This document shows, in pieces, positions 22,853 to 32,715 of a DNA stretch of 64,000 bases. The notes beneath the pieces are model-generated. The model worked only from the letters and a program-made list of their open reading frames with translations. It searched no databases and was not told the DNA's origin. The position numbers were made by a program, and so were the translations under genes. This DNA is from Acanthosepion esculentum (lineage: Eukaryota > Mollusca > Cephalopoda > Sepiida > Sepiidae). Position 1 is the first letter of the stretch, and each line of letters begins with the position of its first letter. The stretch spans positions 33,907,499 to 33,971,498 of the forward strand of contig OZ038509.1 of NCBI GenBank assembly GCA_964036315.1. The letters are read 5' to 3'.

Positions 22853-22990
22853 AGTGTGCTATATTTATAGGAAAAAGTGCTCAATATTAGAGATAGGGCG
22901 TGTGTAAATATAAAAGTGGACATGGAAGTCAGCACTTAGAGGCGACAGTCTGTTTCATGCTAGTGCAATCATCAGGCAACTAGTGCTGTT
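22853..22990 (-). repeat. Dispersed hammerhead-bearing repeat, better copy
   Basis: Homologous to 330-480. On the minus strand the hammerhead is followed by about 80 nt of family sequence and then the (TA)n array. Confidence 0.75.
22931..22987 (-). ncRNA. Candidate type I hammerhead ribozyme
   Basis: Read on the minus strand. Stem I: AGCACT (22987-22982) pairs with AGTGCT (22936-22931), plus a GC/GC pair next to the core across an internal loop. Box 1 is CTGATGA (22975-22969). Stem II is TGC/GCA with loop ACTA, flanked by one U on each side. Box 2 is GAAA (22956-22953). Stem III is ACA/TGT with a three-base loop, then the cleavage-site C at 22944. All invariant core bases are present; the unpaired U·U where a G-C pair normally starts stem II is the weakness. 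The very short stem III is the style reported for ribozymes in Penelope-like elements. Confidence 0.65.
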
Positions 22991-23152
22991 ATTTTCTCGG
23001 CTATTTATATATAAGGGTCAGTGGTGCTTTATGGGTAGTCTATTTTGGCGGTTACTTTTACCGGAATTCGCTTATTTGTTTATTTATTTATGTCAAATTA
23101 TTTTGCTTGTTTTTTTGTTTGTTTTTTTTTAAATTTTATTTTTATTTTTTAT

Positions 23153-23154
<2 letters not shown>

Positions 23155-23198
<44 letters not shown>
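23155..23198. repeat. (TA)n microsatellite
   Basis: A pure TA tract. Confidence 0.98.
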
Positions 23199-23199
<1 letters not shown>

Positions 23200-23203
<4 letters not shown>

Positions 23204-23647
23204 TCTATTGCATTGCTGTTATTTTTGCTACAAAATTGTTATACGTTCATACTATTTTGACTCCAGTCTGGTGGTTAAATATTTGCTCATTGCTAGAACC
23301 CTACAAAACCACCATATCAGAGGCCTTGCTGCTGGATGTTGTTTATCGTCATACGCAGAACTGACTTATTTCCTCTTCTTACAATAACCTCATTCAGTAA
23401 CACTCTACCTTAAATAGCTCTAAGGCTTGTATTCGGTATACATTAAATAAAAAAAGTTATCGCAATATGTAATGCTGATCACGATTGATAGAACCTTATC
23501 TTTTATGAGTTATTTATATTTAATGGTCATAAATTTACAAATACGTTGTTGATGAAAATTACGAAAGTGCTTTTAAGACATTCCAAATGGGATAGCAACT
23601 ACTATTTGAAAAACAGCGCCATTAATTCTGATTTTCACGATTGATAC
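23200..23647. other. Unannotated stretch
   Basis: No gene recognised. Confidence 0.5.
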
Positions 23648-23707
23648 TGTCGGAGTTAGCTCCTCCTCATTTCCTTAATCCTTCAACAGGGGTCTCTCTC
23701 CCACGAG

Positions 23708-23714
23708 TATAAAT
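23708..23714 (+). promoter_or_regulatory. TATA box of the LTR
   Basis: TATAAAT in the context GAGTATAAATACTGGCTGACC, conserved at 46932-46938 in the second LTR. The 56-bp array begins about 70 bp downstream, in what would be transcribed sequence. Confidence 0.65.
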
Positions 23715-23781
23715 ACTGGCTGACCCTTCGCCTCTTTCTCTTTTCCGATTCAGTCCTTGGGCCGCCGTCTCGCGTGGAGAT

Positions 23782-24463
23782 GAGGTAAAATCTCTCTTTT
23801 TCGAATCAGGCCTTAGGCCGCTACCTCGCGCGGAAATGAGGTAAAATCTCTCTTTTTCGACTCAGGCCTTGGGCCGCCATCTCGCGTGGAGATGAGGTAA
23901 AATCTCTCTTTTTCGACTCAGGCCTTGGGCCGCCATCTCGCGTGGAGATGAGGTAAAATCTCTCTTTTTCGAATCAGGCCTTGGGCCGCCATCTCGCGTG
24001 GAGATGAGGTAAAATCTCTCTTTTTCGACTCAGGCCTTGGGCCGCCATCTCGCGTGGAGATGAGGTAAAATCTCTCTTTTTCGACTCAGGCCTTGGGCCG
24101 CCATCTCGTGTGGAGATGAGGTAAAATCTCTCTTTTTCGACTCAGGCCTTGGGCCGCCATCTCGCGTGGAGATGAGGTAAAATCTCTCTTTTTCGACTCA
24201 GGCCTTGGGCCGCCATCTCGCGTGGAGATGAGGTAAAATCTCTCTTTTTCGACTCAGGCCTTGGGCCGCCATCTCGCGTGGAGATGAGGTAAAATCTCTC
24301 TTTTTCGACTCAGGCCTTGGGCCGCCATCTCGCGTGGAGATGAGGTAAAATCTCTCTTTTTCGACTCAGGCCTTGGGCCGCCATCTCGCGTGGAGATGAG
24401 GTAAAATCTCTCTTTTTCGACTCAGGCCTTGGGCCGCAACCTCGCGCGGAGGCGAGGTAAAAC
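23782..24463 (+). repeat. 56-bp tandem array (12 units plus partial) inside the LTR
   Basis: GAGGTAAAAT recurs exactly every 56 bp from 23782 to 24398, with a partial unit at 24454. Interior units are almost identical; the first, second and last are diverged. Each unit contains CATCTC-gcgtg-GAGATG, a 6-bp hairpin. The other LTR has at most one related segment. The array is markedly GC-richer than its surroundings. It is not a CRISPR array: units abut with no spacers. Confidence 0.97.
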
Positions 24464-24726
24464 TTTCTCTTTTTCACTTAGGCCAATATGTGACATCTCA
24501 CAGATACAGCGTTTCCCATATTCTGGGAACACGCTAAGGACAATACACGTACGTACGGACACTCAACACAACACACACACATAACTCCTCCATACAAACA
24601 CTATGTAACTTTTCATGTCTTTGTGTATTAATATATTTGTTTACCCATAATATATATTTGTTTATCCATGTATATCGGTCTTGTTTGTTTGTCTTTGTCG
24701 TCTTTGGACTTAATTATAGTCCAACA

Positions 24727-25090
24727 TTCCTATGTAGCTGGACCGGCTAGCAGGAAATCTTAACCCAGAGATATCTCTTCACATCTTCACACTATCACCC
24801 CAACGTTCCTCTACAATAGACTCTTTTTTATGCTATGATAAATAAAAAACTCCACTATTTCTCTGATTTTAGAGAGAACGTTTTCTTCGAATTGATCACA
24901 TAGTTTTTCATTTCGTATCCTAATTCCTAATTCTTTTATGGCGTTCAGAATGTAATTACGCATTTCACCGCTATGAATTATGATTTAACCAACGAAGACA
25001 GTACCAAGTTTGATTGGTAGGTAAGTGCGTCTAGAATTAGTTTATCATCTCTTCTATTCGATAGTTTGTCGTTTATAGAGCATTTCAGGG
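24727..25090. other. LTR leader and unannotated sequence
   Basis: The first ~100 bp match the segment after the LTR at 47334. The rest shows no gene. Confidence 0.5.
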
Positions 25091-25091
25091 T

Positions 25092-25355
25092 TTAATTGTG
25101 AAAACGGCCAAAGAGAGAATTTGGCCATAGTGCGATTATATTTGAAAGTCTGTAATTCTGATTTTTTGGTGCCTCACGATGATAGACCAATTTCAAGCAA
25201 TCATACGTAAATCTCTTTGATTTCATATAGAGTGGAACGTTTTCAAACAGATTCTCATATTCTTTCATCTCCCATCCAAAGTTCTTATTGTAAATATCAA
25301 CGCATCTATATTTGTCATGTTGTGCCAAAAAGTGTTTCAAGTAGAAGACCATCAT
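25092..25355 (-). pseudogene. Unrecognised 87-codon frame, possible gene or element relic
   Basis: A minus-strand frame with balanced amino-acid composition (DIYNKNFGWEMKEYENLF, SKRFTYDCLKLVYHRE) that does not look like simple repeat. Similar coding-like text seems to continue beyond the stop with frame changes (for example KELGIRIRNEKLCDQFEEN near 24900). I do not recognise a family. It may be the relic of a transposon protein or a processed gene. Confidence 0.25.
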
Positions 25356-25540
25356 TTTTTGCGTTATTTCGAATGTGCCAATTATGGTTCATTGCCGCCT
25401 TTCGTAGAGCTCTTCAGTTATTAAAATCAAATATTTCGAATTATTCTTGTTCTTTTCCCTTTCACTGCCAAATTGAGATTGAAAAAGAAGCTAACTTTCC
25501 CACAGTGAAAAAAGGACCTACCTAACAAACAAATACACGC

Positions 25541-25562
25541 AGCGCACACATACACAACACAG

Positions 25563-25606
<44 letters not shown>
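25541..25606. repeat. (CA)n then (TA)n microsatellite
   Basis: CA-rich, then TA-rich simple repeat. Confidence 0.95.
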
Positions 25607-25609
25607 TAT

Positions 25610-26374
25610 TTCAAACGTTATTATTAGTGGATACTCGTATTTGAAATAGACTCCTTGTTAATATTTTCACTTTTAAACTCTGTGTATTACGTCTATCGGC
25701 CTTCGTATACAAGACATCGTAATAGAGAAATAAATCCATCAATTCTTTGGAAATTGTTTAATTACGTCTCGAACAACAGATACGGGCTTTGGAGAGAAAT
25801 ATATTAATAAAAGCGTGTGCTTTTTTTAAAAGGGAAAAAGCAGTATAGTTAAAACGCATCAAACTAAACTGTATTATTAAAAGATTTGTGCTCAGAATAT
25901 GAATTTCTTTGAATAAATAATAAAAGAATACGTTTACCTTCCGTATTTTACTATTGCTAATAATGATTACGTTTTTAACAAATAAAATTGCATTTAAACA
26001 ACTGAAAATCTTCTCCCTGTGTTTAATGATTTTGCCACTTACGAATTGATCTGCTGTCACTGATTTTGTTTAATTTTTTACTGCTATTATTTGACGTTCT
26101 TGCATTTCCACAACTAAAAAGGCAACATTACGCGGTGTGTAATTGTTAGCATTTCTTTTTATTGAACTTTATTCTATTTGAACATAGCGGGAAGTGAATA
26201 CACTCGCTTGTAGATACAATACGGCGTATAATCCGGTCAGGATGTGATATATTGGATGAAAACACTGGTCATCCAAAAGCCATAAGCTCACATTATAAAT
26301 AAAATAAAATAAAAATATAATATTTATAGGAATATAAAATTCAATATTAAATGCTTGGATTTCAACCTGGCAGT
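25610..26374. other. Unannotated; short coding-like repeat shared with 34540-34600
   Basis: On the minus strand, 26030-25990 encodes SGKIIKHREKI, and 34540-34600 on the plus strand encodes SGKIIKHREEI in a homologous ~50-bp block. I recognise nothing else. Confidence 0.4.
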
Positions 26375-26548
26375 TATATTTTCAAGAATACTTCGAATTT
26401 ATAAGGGTCAAAGTTTCGAAGGGTATTTTTTTTTACTCAGAGATTAATATATTTACGTAGCTAATTTCAAGGTTGAAACTGTACAATAATCTCGAAGCAC
26501 TACCATATAAGATTGGGGTCATTTTGTCTACAAGCAGTGAAAGCAGAA
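26375..26548 (-). repeat. 160-bp inverted repeat, right member
   Basis: Reverse-complement partner of 20211-20370, about 6 kb away. Confidence 0.9.
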
Positions 26549-26761
26549 GTTGATTGTTTTTTAAAGTCCATGCGCATCGATGTCTTTTTTCGTTGTGTCT
26601 TTATTCAGGAGTGAAATTAGTAAAAAGGGAATCAAAGCAGGAATAATGGAATAAAATGTTGAAAACATTTTTTAATTTGTTTTTATTTTATTTATTCGGG
26701 TTACATATATATCAGCTACCAAAGTCAATCTTCAAAAAATGAATTAATGCATATCCGTCAT

Positions 26762-26764
<3 letters not shown>

Positions 26765-26825
<61 letters not shown>
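26765..26825. repeat. (TG)n microsatellite
   Basis: About 30 uninterrupted TG units. Confidence 0.98.
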
Positions 26826-26828
<3 letters not shown>

Positions 26829-26839
26829 GACGTATGTGT

Positions 26840-27920
26840 GTGTGTGGTTTGCTATAGTTTTATTTTTGTCTCATGCTTTTGACACTTCTACAAATTCTCT
26901 TAAAGATGCAAACAAATTTTGTCCTTCGGCCAAACAATCCGTTCTATTTTATGTCTCTGTTTACGTTTGGTTTTTCAATATCATTATTTTTCCTCTATTT
27001 ATTCAAGAAACACTTCCGTTGATGCGGACGTACTTATAAGTCTTTCCAAATTTTACGTTGCCGGATATCGATTGTATTACACGTTATCAATATAACGTGA
27101 AGTATTGATCCCAAGCATTTCTATGACCATGGTCATATTTAAATGCCTATATCCCGTTATTAGAAAAGTATCCCTAATAAAGTAAGTGCAGTACAAGAAT
27201 TTGAAATGGATAGTAAAAGGAGCTAACCCTTTACGATTCGGTAAAGTCAATCCTAAAATCTTCTTCTGCAAGTCATATCCGTAGTGACCACACGTTTATC
27301 AGAGCCATCCCTTCCGACGTTAATGGAGTACAGAAGCCACAAGGCCGTAAATCCCACTTGTTCCTCGAACGTTCTTCTAACAGTTAAGTCTGCAAATATA
27401 AATGATATTTGAAAGCCTTCTTTTTACCTATTGTCTATCGACACCTTTCTGTACATTAAACCCATTGAATTTAATAATTCATCGTGTTGCTTCTCTTCTT
27501 CAATTGTGTCTGTCTTTGACTTTGTGGGATTAACTGTAGCCAAAGAAAATCTTCATAGTAATTTAATAATAGCAGTCAATAATACTATTAAAACAACAAC
27601 TACTACAAATAAATATTAAAACAATGAATTGTGTCAGAAAGGATAATTGTGGAAAATAGTCATATTTATAATCATTGGCAAACTGAGATAAAAATATTAA
27701 ACATCCAATAAGAATTATGTTTCTCGTCCTATAATTGCAATTGGGAACTTCTGGGGAGACTTGCTGCCATATGTTTCCAACCTCTGCAAGAAAAACAAAT
27801 CAACAGCAAATTATTAGCAACATTAGCAACTTGTATGATCCTAATCTCTGCTACTCCACTACAATCTCTGTCATCGTGTCATTTAAACAGGGATAATGCT
27901 TCAGGTTGAAAACTAGTATA
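26840..27920. other. Unannotated stretch
   Basis: Several 60-67-codon frames lack signatures. No gene recognised. Confidence 0.5.
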
Positions 27921-27924
27921 TCTG

Positions 27925-28098
27925 ACGATATCCTACATCGGACAGCAAGGCGCCTGATCGGGAGATTGGGGGTTTTAAGGAGCGTCGAACCACATCTCAA
28001 CCTCTATTGTCCCCATCCTGACTCGGGGTAGTAGCAACTATTAGGGTCCCCGCTATTGGTAAATAGTAACCCCACCAAAAAAAAAAAAAGAAAAGAAA
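27925..28098 (+). mobile_element. SINE-like element ending CCCCACCA plus poly(A)
   Basis: A GC-richer ~150-bp unit with a GATCGGGAGATTGGGGGTT block (possible degenerate pol III B box), a CCCCATCCTGACTCGGGG segment, and the terminus ACCCCACC followed by A-rich sequence. A second insert at 49905-50075 (minus strand) has the same ACCCCACCAAAA end. Classification as a tRNA-derived SINE is inferred. Confidence 0.5.
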
Positions 28099-28099
28099 A

Positions 28100-28620
28100 A
28101 ATCAACAGATCATTTTTATAGAAAAATGAGCAGCATTGCAACACTAAAAAAGTATAAAAATATCAGCAATATACGTTTAATAAAGAATTACCAACAATAC
28201 ATTTTTGTAGTTAAATTACCAGCAATACATTTTATGATCAAGAAACTGTATATCTAAAATCTTACCCTTTACCCTGAAAGTATAAAATGATCTACAAAAT
28301 ATTTACATTTCTGCATTAAATAATCGATAGAGCCGCTAAACATAATCAACCAACAAACAAGTATATGCATAAAAGCAGAGTATCATCTACCATGTATTCA
28401 AATGTGAAAGCAGAATAACATCTATCATATTTTCATTACTTCAAAGCGCCCAAGAAAATTAAATTTCGGCATTAAATAACCCATAAGGAGTTGATATGCT
28501 GTTGAACAAACAAATCATTCTATTACTTTAATTCAACTGCTTACTAAAGTTGAACGTTATTATGTGTTCCAAAATCAGTGTCCAAAACAAAGAAATTATT
28601 ATTAGTTTATATCTAAATTA
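28100..28620. other. Unannotated AT-rich stretch
   Basis: No feature recognised. Confidence 0.5.
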
Positions 28621-28624
28621 AGCT

Positions 28625-28800
28625 TACAGTCATATCACGTCGAAACATTGGCTACCGTACGATCACCAAAGTTAAGCAATGTTGTAAGCGTGGATGTGCG
28701 GGTGGCACAAAGGATAAAGGTTCGGTATTGAAGATCAGAGAGCCGAGTTCCAATACCAGTTGGGTTCGTTATGTTCACTTACGTGAAAATAAACTTATAA
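28625..28800 (+). mobile_element. Composite SINE-like unit: 5S rRNA-like head plus tRNA-like body
   Basis: 28629-28695 resembles 5S rRNA, including CATATCACGTCGAAA and GATCACCAAAGTTAAGCAA, the segment that holds the 5S internal promoter's A box. It continues into a tRNA-like segment (TGGCACAAAGGATAAAGG as A box, GAGTTCCAATACC as B box) and a tail with ACGTGAAAATAAAC and poly(T). 5S-derived SINEs are known in other animals. The fusion to a tRNA-like module is my reading of one diverged copy. Confidence 0.5.
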
Positions 28801-28994
28801 TTTTTTTTCCTCTTCTTCTCCAGCAATGGGTTAATTAGTAGGACTTGTATCAGTAAATCATTATTATCTCCAATATTTCTTGCAATCTCAAAACAAATTT
28901 TCTGGCTTTAAATAATCTCAAAATTTTTGATAATCCTTAAAAACCAAATCAATCACACAATCACTTAAACCATTTCCCGGACCTCACCAACTTA

Positions 28995-29450
28995 AGAAGG
29001 AATCCAGAAGATTTGTCTAAGGAACACGGGTCGATGGAACACTGGTCTGAGGAATATTGGTCTGAGGAATATTGGCTTAAGAATATTGGTCTATGGAACA
29101 CTCGTCTAAAGAATGTACGTCTAAGAAATATTCGCCTAGAGAATTATGGTTTAGTGTCGGTTGTATCAATATACAAACAATGCATGTCAATAAATGCATG
29201 CAAACCACGTGTATCATCAGCAATTAAGGTTGCTGAGACTGTCTTGAATATTATTCTGTAATATAATGAATATCAATAAAATTGAGTATTTTCTACATAA
29301 TAATAAAATATTAATTTATTAGAAAATATTATTATAATGACCAATACTCCTTAGACGGATATTCCTTAGACAAATGTCCGTTGACAGGTTTCCCTTAGAT
29401 CAATATTCGTTAGGCGAACATTCCTAAATCCACTTAAGAAATATTCCATA
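28995..29450 (+). mobile_element. Foldback element with arms of 15-bp tandem repeats, copy 1
   Basis: The left arm has about nine tandem variants of GTCTAAGGAATATTG (29015-29155). The right arm has about six copies of the same 15-mer in inverse orientation (29341-29440). The AT-rich centre contains GCATGTCAATAAATGCATGC. It is homologous along its length to the reverse complement of 59445-59870. An open frame (29013-29261) simply translates the 15-mer as a five-residue repeat. Confidence 0.85.
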
Positions 29451-29780
29451 TCGATAAGACATCTATTCTAAAGATGTTTCAGGAGCTTTGACATGAGATC
29501 CTGCATATTCTATGAATTTAAACTGTCGGTTTTTAAAATGTTTATTTTAAATATAAGCTGATATATCACTTGTCGAATTTGATACAACACAAATCTTTCA
29601 AATCTGTATGTTAAATGTCATATAGATGATTTAATAATGAAAATCTAATCTGTCAAGTGTTGTTCTCGGGTGAATATATCTACACATATCCCTGTAGTTG
29701 TCACAGACGAATGCTCGCTTTTATTTTACACCCGTCTCTCATTCAATTTACCTGTATATACAATTATGCATGCCACCGCA

Positions 29781-29802
29781 CACACACACACACACACACA
29801 CA

Positions 29803-29886
<84 letters not shown>
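29781..29886. repeat. (CA)n, (CATA)n, (TA)n compound microsatellite
   Basis: It lies at the 3' end of the minus-strand tRNA-like SINE. Confidence 0.98.
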
Positions 29887-29889
<3 letters not shown>

Positions 29890-30080
29890 TTTTTATAGAT
29901 ACAGATATTTAAGTAAATGCTCTGTTTATAATAAACAGTATTAATAACATTTACCGGCCTGAATATCCGAGAAATTTTCATAGAAAATATTCGTCCTTCG
30001 ACAGGAATCGAACCTGTATCCTATACAGAACAGTCATATAGCCTGACGTGCATTAACCGATTGAGCCGCAGAGGGTCGAT
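29887..30080 (-). mobile_element. tRNA-derived SINE, 3' end in (TA)n
   Basis: Minus strand 30078-30005 has a tRNA-like order: an A box (GCGGCTCAATCGGTTAATGC) and a B box in a perfect T arm, ACAGG-TTCGATT-CCTGT. The acceptor stem does not close, so this is not a functional tRNA gene. About 110 nt of body follow (TTTCTCGGATATTCAGGCC), running into the (TA)n array. It may be a cephalopod tRNA-SINE. Confidence 0.65.
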
Positions 30081-30173
30081 TTTACTGCTTTTAAACTACA
30101 ATCTTCCATGAATCACTCACGTACATTCATATCTGCTCAATGCGTATCCAATTGTAAACAAATGACGTCACAC

Positions 30174-30292
30174 ATTATGAAATGGACAAAGTCCGACAAT
30201 TATTTTAAGACATTTTTATGTTTATACATTCTTTTTATAGTTAAACATAAAAATGTCTTAAAATAATTGTCGGACTTTGTCCATTTCATAAT
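30174..30292. repeat. Perfect 51-bp palindrome with 17-nt loop
   Basis: 30174-30224 and 30242-30292 are exact reverse complements. The right arm continues directly into TATATATA. No change is visible in either arm, implying recent origin or conversion. Confidence 0.95.
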
Positions 30293-30299
30293 ATATATA

Positions 30300-30532
30300 T
30301 ACACAAACAAGTTTGATAAAAAATTACAAGAGCTGTCTGTTTAAATTTTTATTATATTTTTTCCAAGTTTCGGATAAGATATTGAGTATTGTGTTCGTAG
30401 TTGTGGATAAACAGTCCGACATTCATCGTTTGTTATCTTTTGTTCAAGTACTTTCGACTTTCGCAGTCATTATCAAGAACCGATGTGGTGTCTGTGTGGT
30501 AGTTAGACTTCCTTTGTTTGTGTCCCGGTTTT

Positions 30533-30536
<4 letters not shown>
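30300..30536 (-). repeat. Hammerhead-like repeat end next to (TA)n
   Basis: Minus strand 30476-30445 reads TTGATAA, T, then GACT-gcga-AGTC and GAAAGTACTTG. It shares the GAAAGTACTTG segment with the foldback at 43957-44556. The 3' side runs to TA-rich sequence at 30293-30300. Box 1 is degenerate. Confidence 0.45.

Positions 30537-30567
<31 letters not shown>
30537..30567. repeat. (TA)n microsatellite
   Basis: A TA tract. Confidence 0.95.
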
Positions 30568-30577
<10 letters not shown>

Positions 30578-30664
30578 AATAAAAAGGAAAGAACAGTAAG
30601 ATATAAAATCCGGTGTTCTTATAGATATTTTTATTTTTACACAATAGTGCTCAATGTAAATTTA

Positions 30665-31570
30665 AATTTACAGAGCATTAATATTATAAATTAATAGATT
30701 TAAAATATGGTTTTACCGCTACACAGTGATAACCATGTTTCAGAAATGGAAGCTAAAACCCTTGAATTTAATTTTGTTATTAAACCAAAGACATTAGTTC
30801 CATTTCCTCATCAAGCGAATTTTGGAGTAACTTACTTTTTAAAATTTACGGTTGTTAACGGCAGAGGAAAGATTCATAGTTTGAGGGTTTCCAAGGTTAC
30901 CGATAAATCCATTCATCTAGACAAGGGGTGGTAGAGGGTTCAATTTTTAATTTTCGTTGTATCAGTTAATAGTTACATTTGAAAGCGGGGTTATGTTTAG
31001 GGATGGGTAGGGATGTATCTTTTAACAAATTCTGACATCCGCTAAATTCATGTCATCTGGGTTTTTTTCTAACGGCAAAAATTCTTATGGTATTTTTTCT
31101 ATTTGTACATTTAAAGATTTTGAGGGACTGTTTAGGTTAGAATATGTTTTATCCACCTTTCTAAAAAATTATTTTTAATATTTAATATACTATACTCCTA
31201 GTTAAAAACCAAGTAAATGTATTAGGATTACTTACAGTATTTAAAATTATTTATTCTTATCGAGTATAAGTAAATATTATTTTATTTTATTTTTATTTTT
31301 ATTTTATGTTAACCACCTTTGCCGTCATTGTCATAAAGTTTACATAAAATAAAATAAAATAAAATAATATTTACTTAAATAATATTTACTTTAACAACCG
31401 TAAATTTTAAAAAGTAAGTTATTCCAAAATTCGCTTGATGAGGAAATGGAACTAATGTCTTTGGTTTAATAACAAAATTAAATTCAAGGGCTTTAGCTTC
31501 CATTTCTGAAACATGGTTATCACTGTGTAGCGGTAAAACCATATTTTAAATCTATTAATTTATAATATAA
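30665..31570. mobile_element. 0.9-kb foldback element with ~185-bp arms
   Basis: The left arm (30672-30860) and right arm (31388-31563) are reverse complements with only a few differences. Both share the TAGATTTAAAATATGG and ACCATGTTTCAGAAATGG blocks. A frame at 30707-30934 spans the left arm but has no signature. A third arm of the family stands alone at 17313-17456, fused to a Tc1 element. A short inverted ATTTTATTTT motif lies inside the right half. Likely a non-autonomous DNA element; (TA)n lies just to its right. Confidence 0.85.
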
Positions 31571-31587
31571 TATAATATAATAATTTA

Positions 31588-31640
31588 ATATATATATATA
31601 TATATATATATATTTAATATATATATATATATATATATAT
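31588..31640. repeat. (TA)n microsatellite
   Basis: Two TA blocks separated by TTTAA. Confidence 0.96.
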
Positions 31641-31786
31641 ATTGATAGAATACAGCGGACACTCTTATTATTTTGAGGGGTGGACGGTTTCTACTAACAT
31701 TGTTTTGTTTTCGTTTTGTCTTTGGTTGACATTTTGAGTTTCTTGTCGGGGTACATATCCTCTCCCATCATTTCATCTCTCATGGA

Positions 31787-31789
<3 letters not shown>

Positions 31790-31845
<56 letters not shown>
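31790..31845. repeat. (TA)n microsatellite
   Basis: A pure TA tract. Confidence 0.98.
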
Positions 31846-31847
<2 letters not shown>

Positions 31848-32071
31848 CATTAAAATTTTTAATTCATGGGCTGTTTTGTAGGACCCTTGTGTATATGTGG
31901 TATTGTGGTGTGTGCAGAATTGAAAGGTGATGGATGAGTTCTTGTGGTGAATGTGTAATTGTAATGAATGAATGGGTCATGATTGTGGTTAACTAGGAAT
32001 AGGATAGCTAGTGAAAGACCAGCCTTTTCCTCGCTTCCCCTTCGACCTTGGGCCACAATTTTGTATTTTTT

Positions 32072-32075
<4 letters not shown>

Positions 32076-32158
<83 letters not shown>

Positions 32159-32168
32159 AGAGACAGAC

Positions 32169-32207
<39 letters not shown>
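32076..32207. repeat. (TA)n then (GA)n microsatellite
   Basis: TA followed by two GA blocks around AGACAGACAAACAG. It directly precedes a 5'-truncated LINE. Confidence 0.98.
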
Positions 32208-32212
<5 letters not shown>

Positions 32213-32715
32213 GCCATATTTGGTTTGGTGCTCCGGCTATATATCTCGATTTTCTTGACAAAATCCAAAGAAGGGTCTGTAATGTTATTGGTCCTAACCT
32301 TACATCTCCCGGACGTGGCTTTCATCTATCATTTCTATAAATACCTTCATGGCATTTTTCTTCTTGTTACCTCGACCGAATAAATTGAAGAGTTCGACTA
32401 GATTGGCTACTAGGTCTCATCGTTTTAATGTTGAACTAGCTAGATATAACCGATTGTTTTTTCTAATAGTTTATTTTCTCGCATTTCTCAACCGGAAGAA
32501 ATTTCTTTCGATTTCTGACTCCTTAAACACGTACAACCTTCAAAGATTTAAATACAATGTCAGTCGTCATCATCTACCTTTCTGAAAACTGTTCTTTTAT
32601 TGTCCTTTCTCCTCACTAAAGTCTTCTCATTCTCTTCCACTCGCAGCAACCCCGAGCGTCTTAGTGGCAATTACTACTTTGCTTGGGTTGAAATTACTTT
32701 AGGGAAAATGTTATA
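32208..32715 (+). pseudogene. LINE C-terminal fragment
   Basis: Starts at the end of the GA array with WFGAPAIYLDFLDKIQRR and VCNVIGPNL. After a frame change comes LPRPNKLKSSTRLATRSHR, ending NLQRFKYNVSRHHLPF then stop at 32585. The 3' UTR ends TTGCTTGGGTTGAAATTACTTT, the LINE family's 3' signature. It is a typical 5'-truncated insertion with no RT palm. Confidence 0.85.

Larger units (their letters stand above)
23648..24726 (+). mobile_element. LTR of an LTR retrotransposon, with internal array
   Basis: Starts TGTCGGAGTTAGCTCC and ends AGTCCAACA, a TG...CA format. A second, shorter LTR of the same family is at 46868-47334. They share the first ~90 bp, the TATA box, the CGTTTCCCATxTTC...GGxAxACGCTAA block, the tail and the sequence just outside (TGTAGCTGGACCGGC), which may hold the primer-binding site. 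No internal gag-pol follows, so this is an isolated LTR plus leader. The class (Gypsy or other) is not determined. Confidence 0.75.

Noticed and set aside
23782..24463. CRISPR-like regularly spaced repeats
   Set aside because: The 56-bp units abut with no unique spacers, lie in a eukaryotic LTR, and there is no cas gene.
28629..28695. 5S rRNA gene
   Set aside because: Only part of 5S is present and the 3' half is replaced by tRNA-like sequence.
29013..29261. 82-codon frame with a pentapeptide repeat
   Set aside because: The period is the 15-bp DNA repeat of a foldback element, present also at 59.4-59.9 kb in the opposite strand sense.
30005..30078. Functional tRNA gene on the minus strand
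   Set aside because: The T arm is perfect, but the acceptor and anticodon stems do not close and the body continues into a SINE-like tail.
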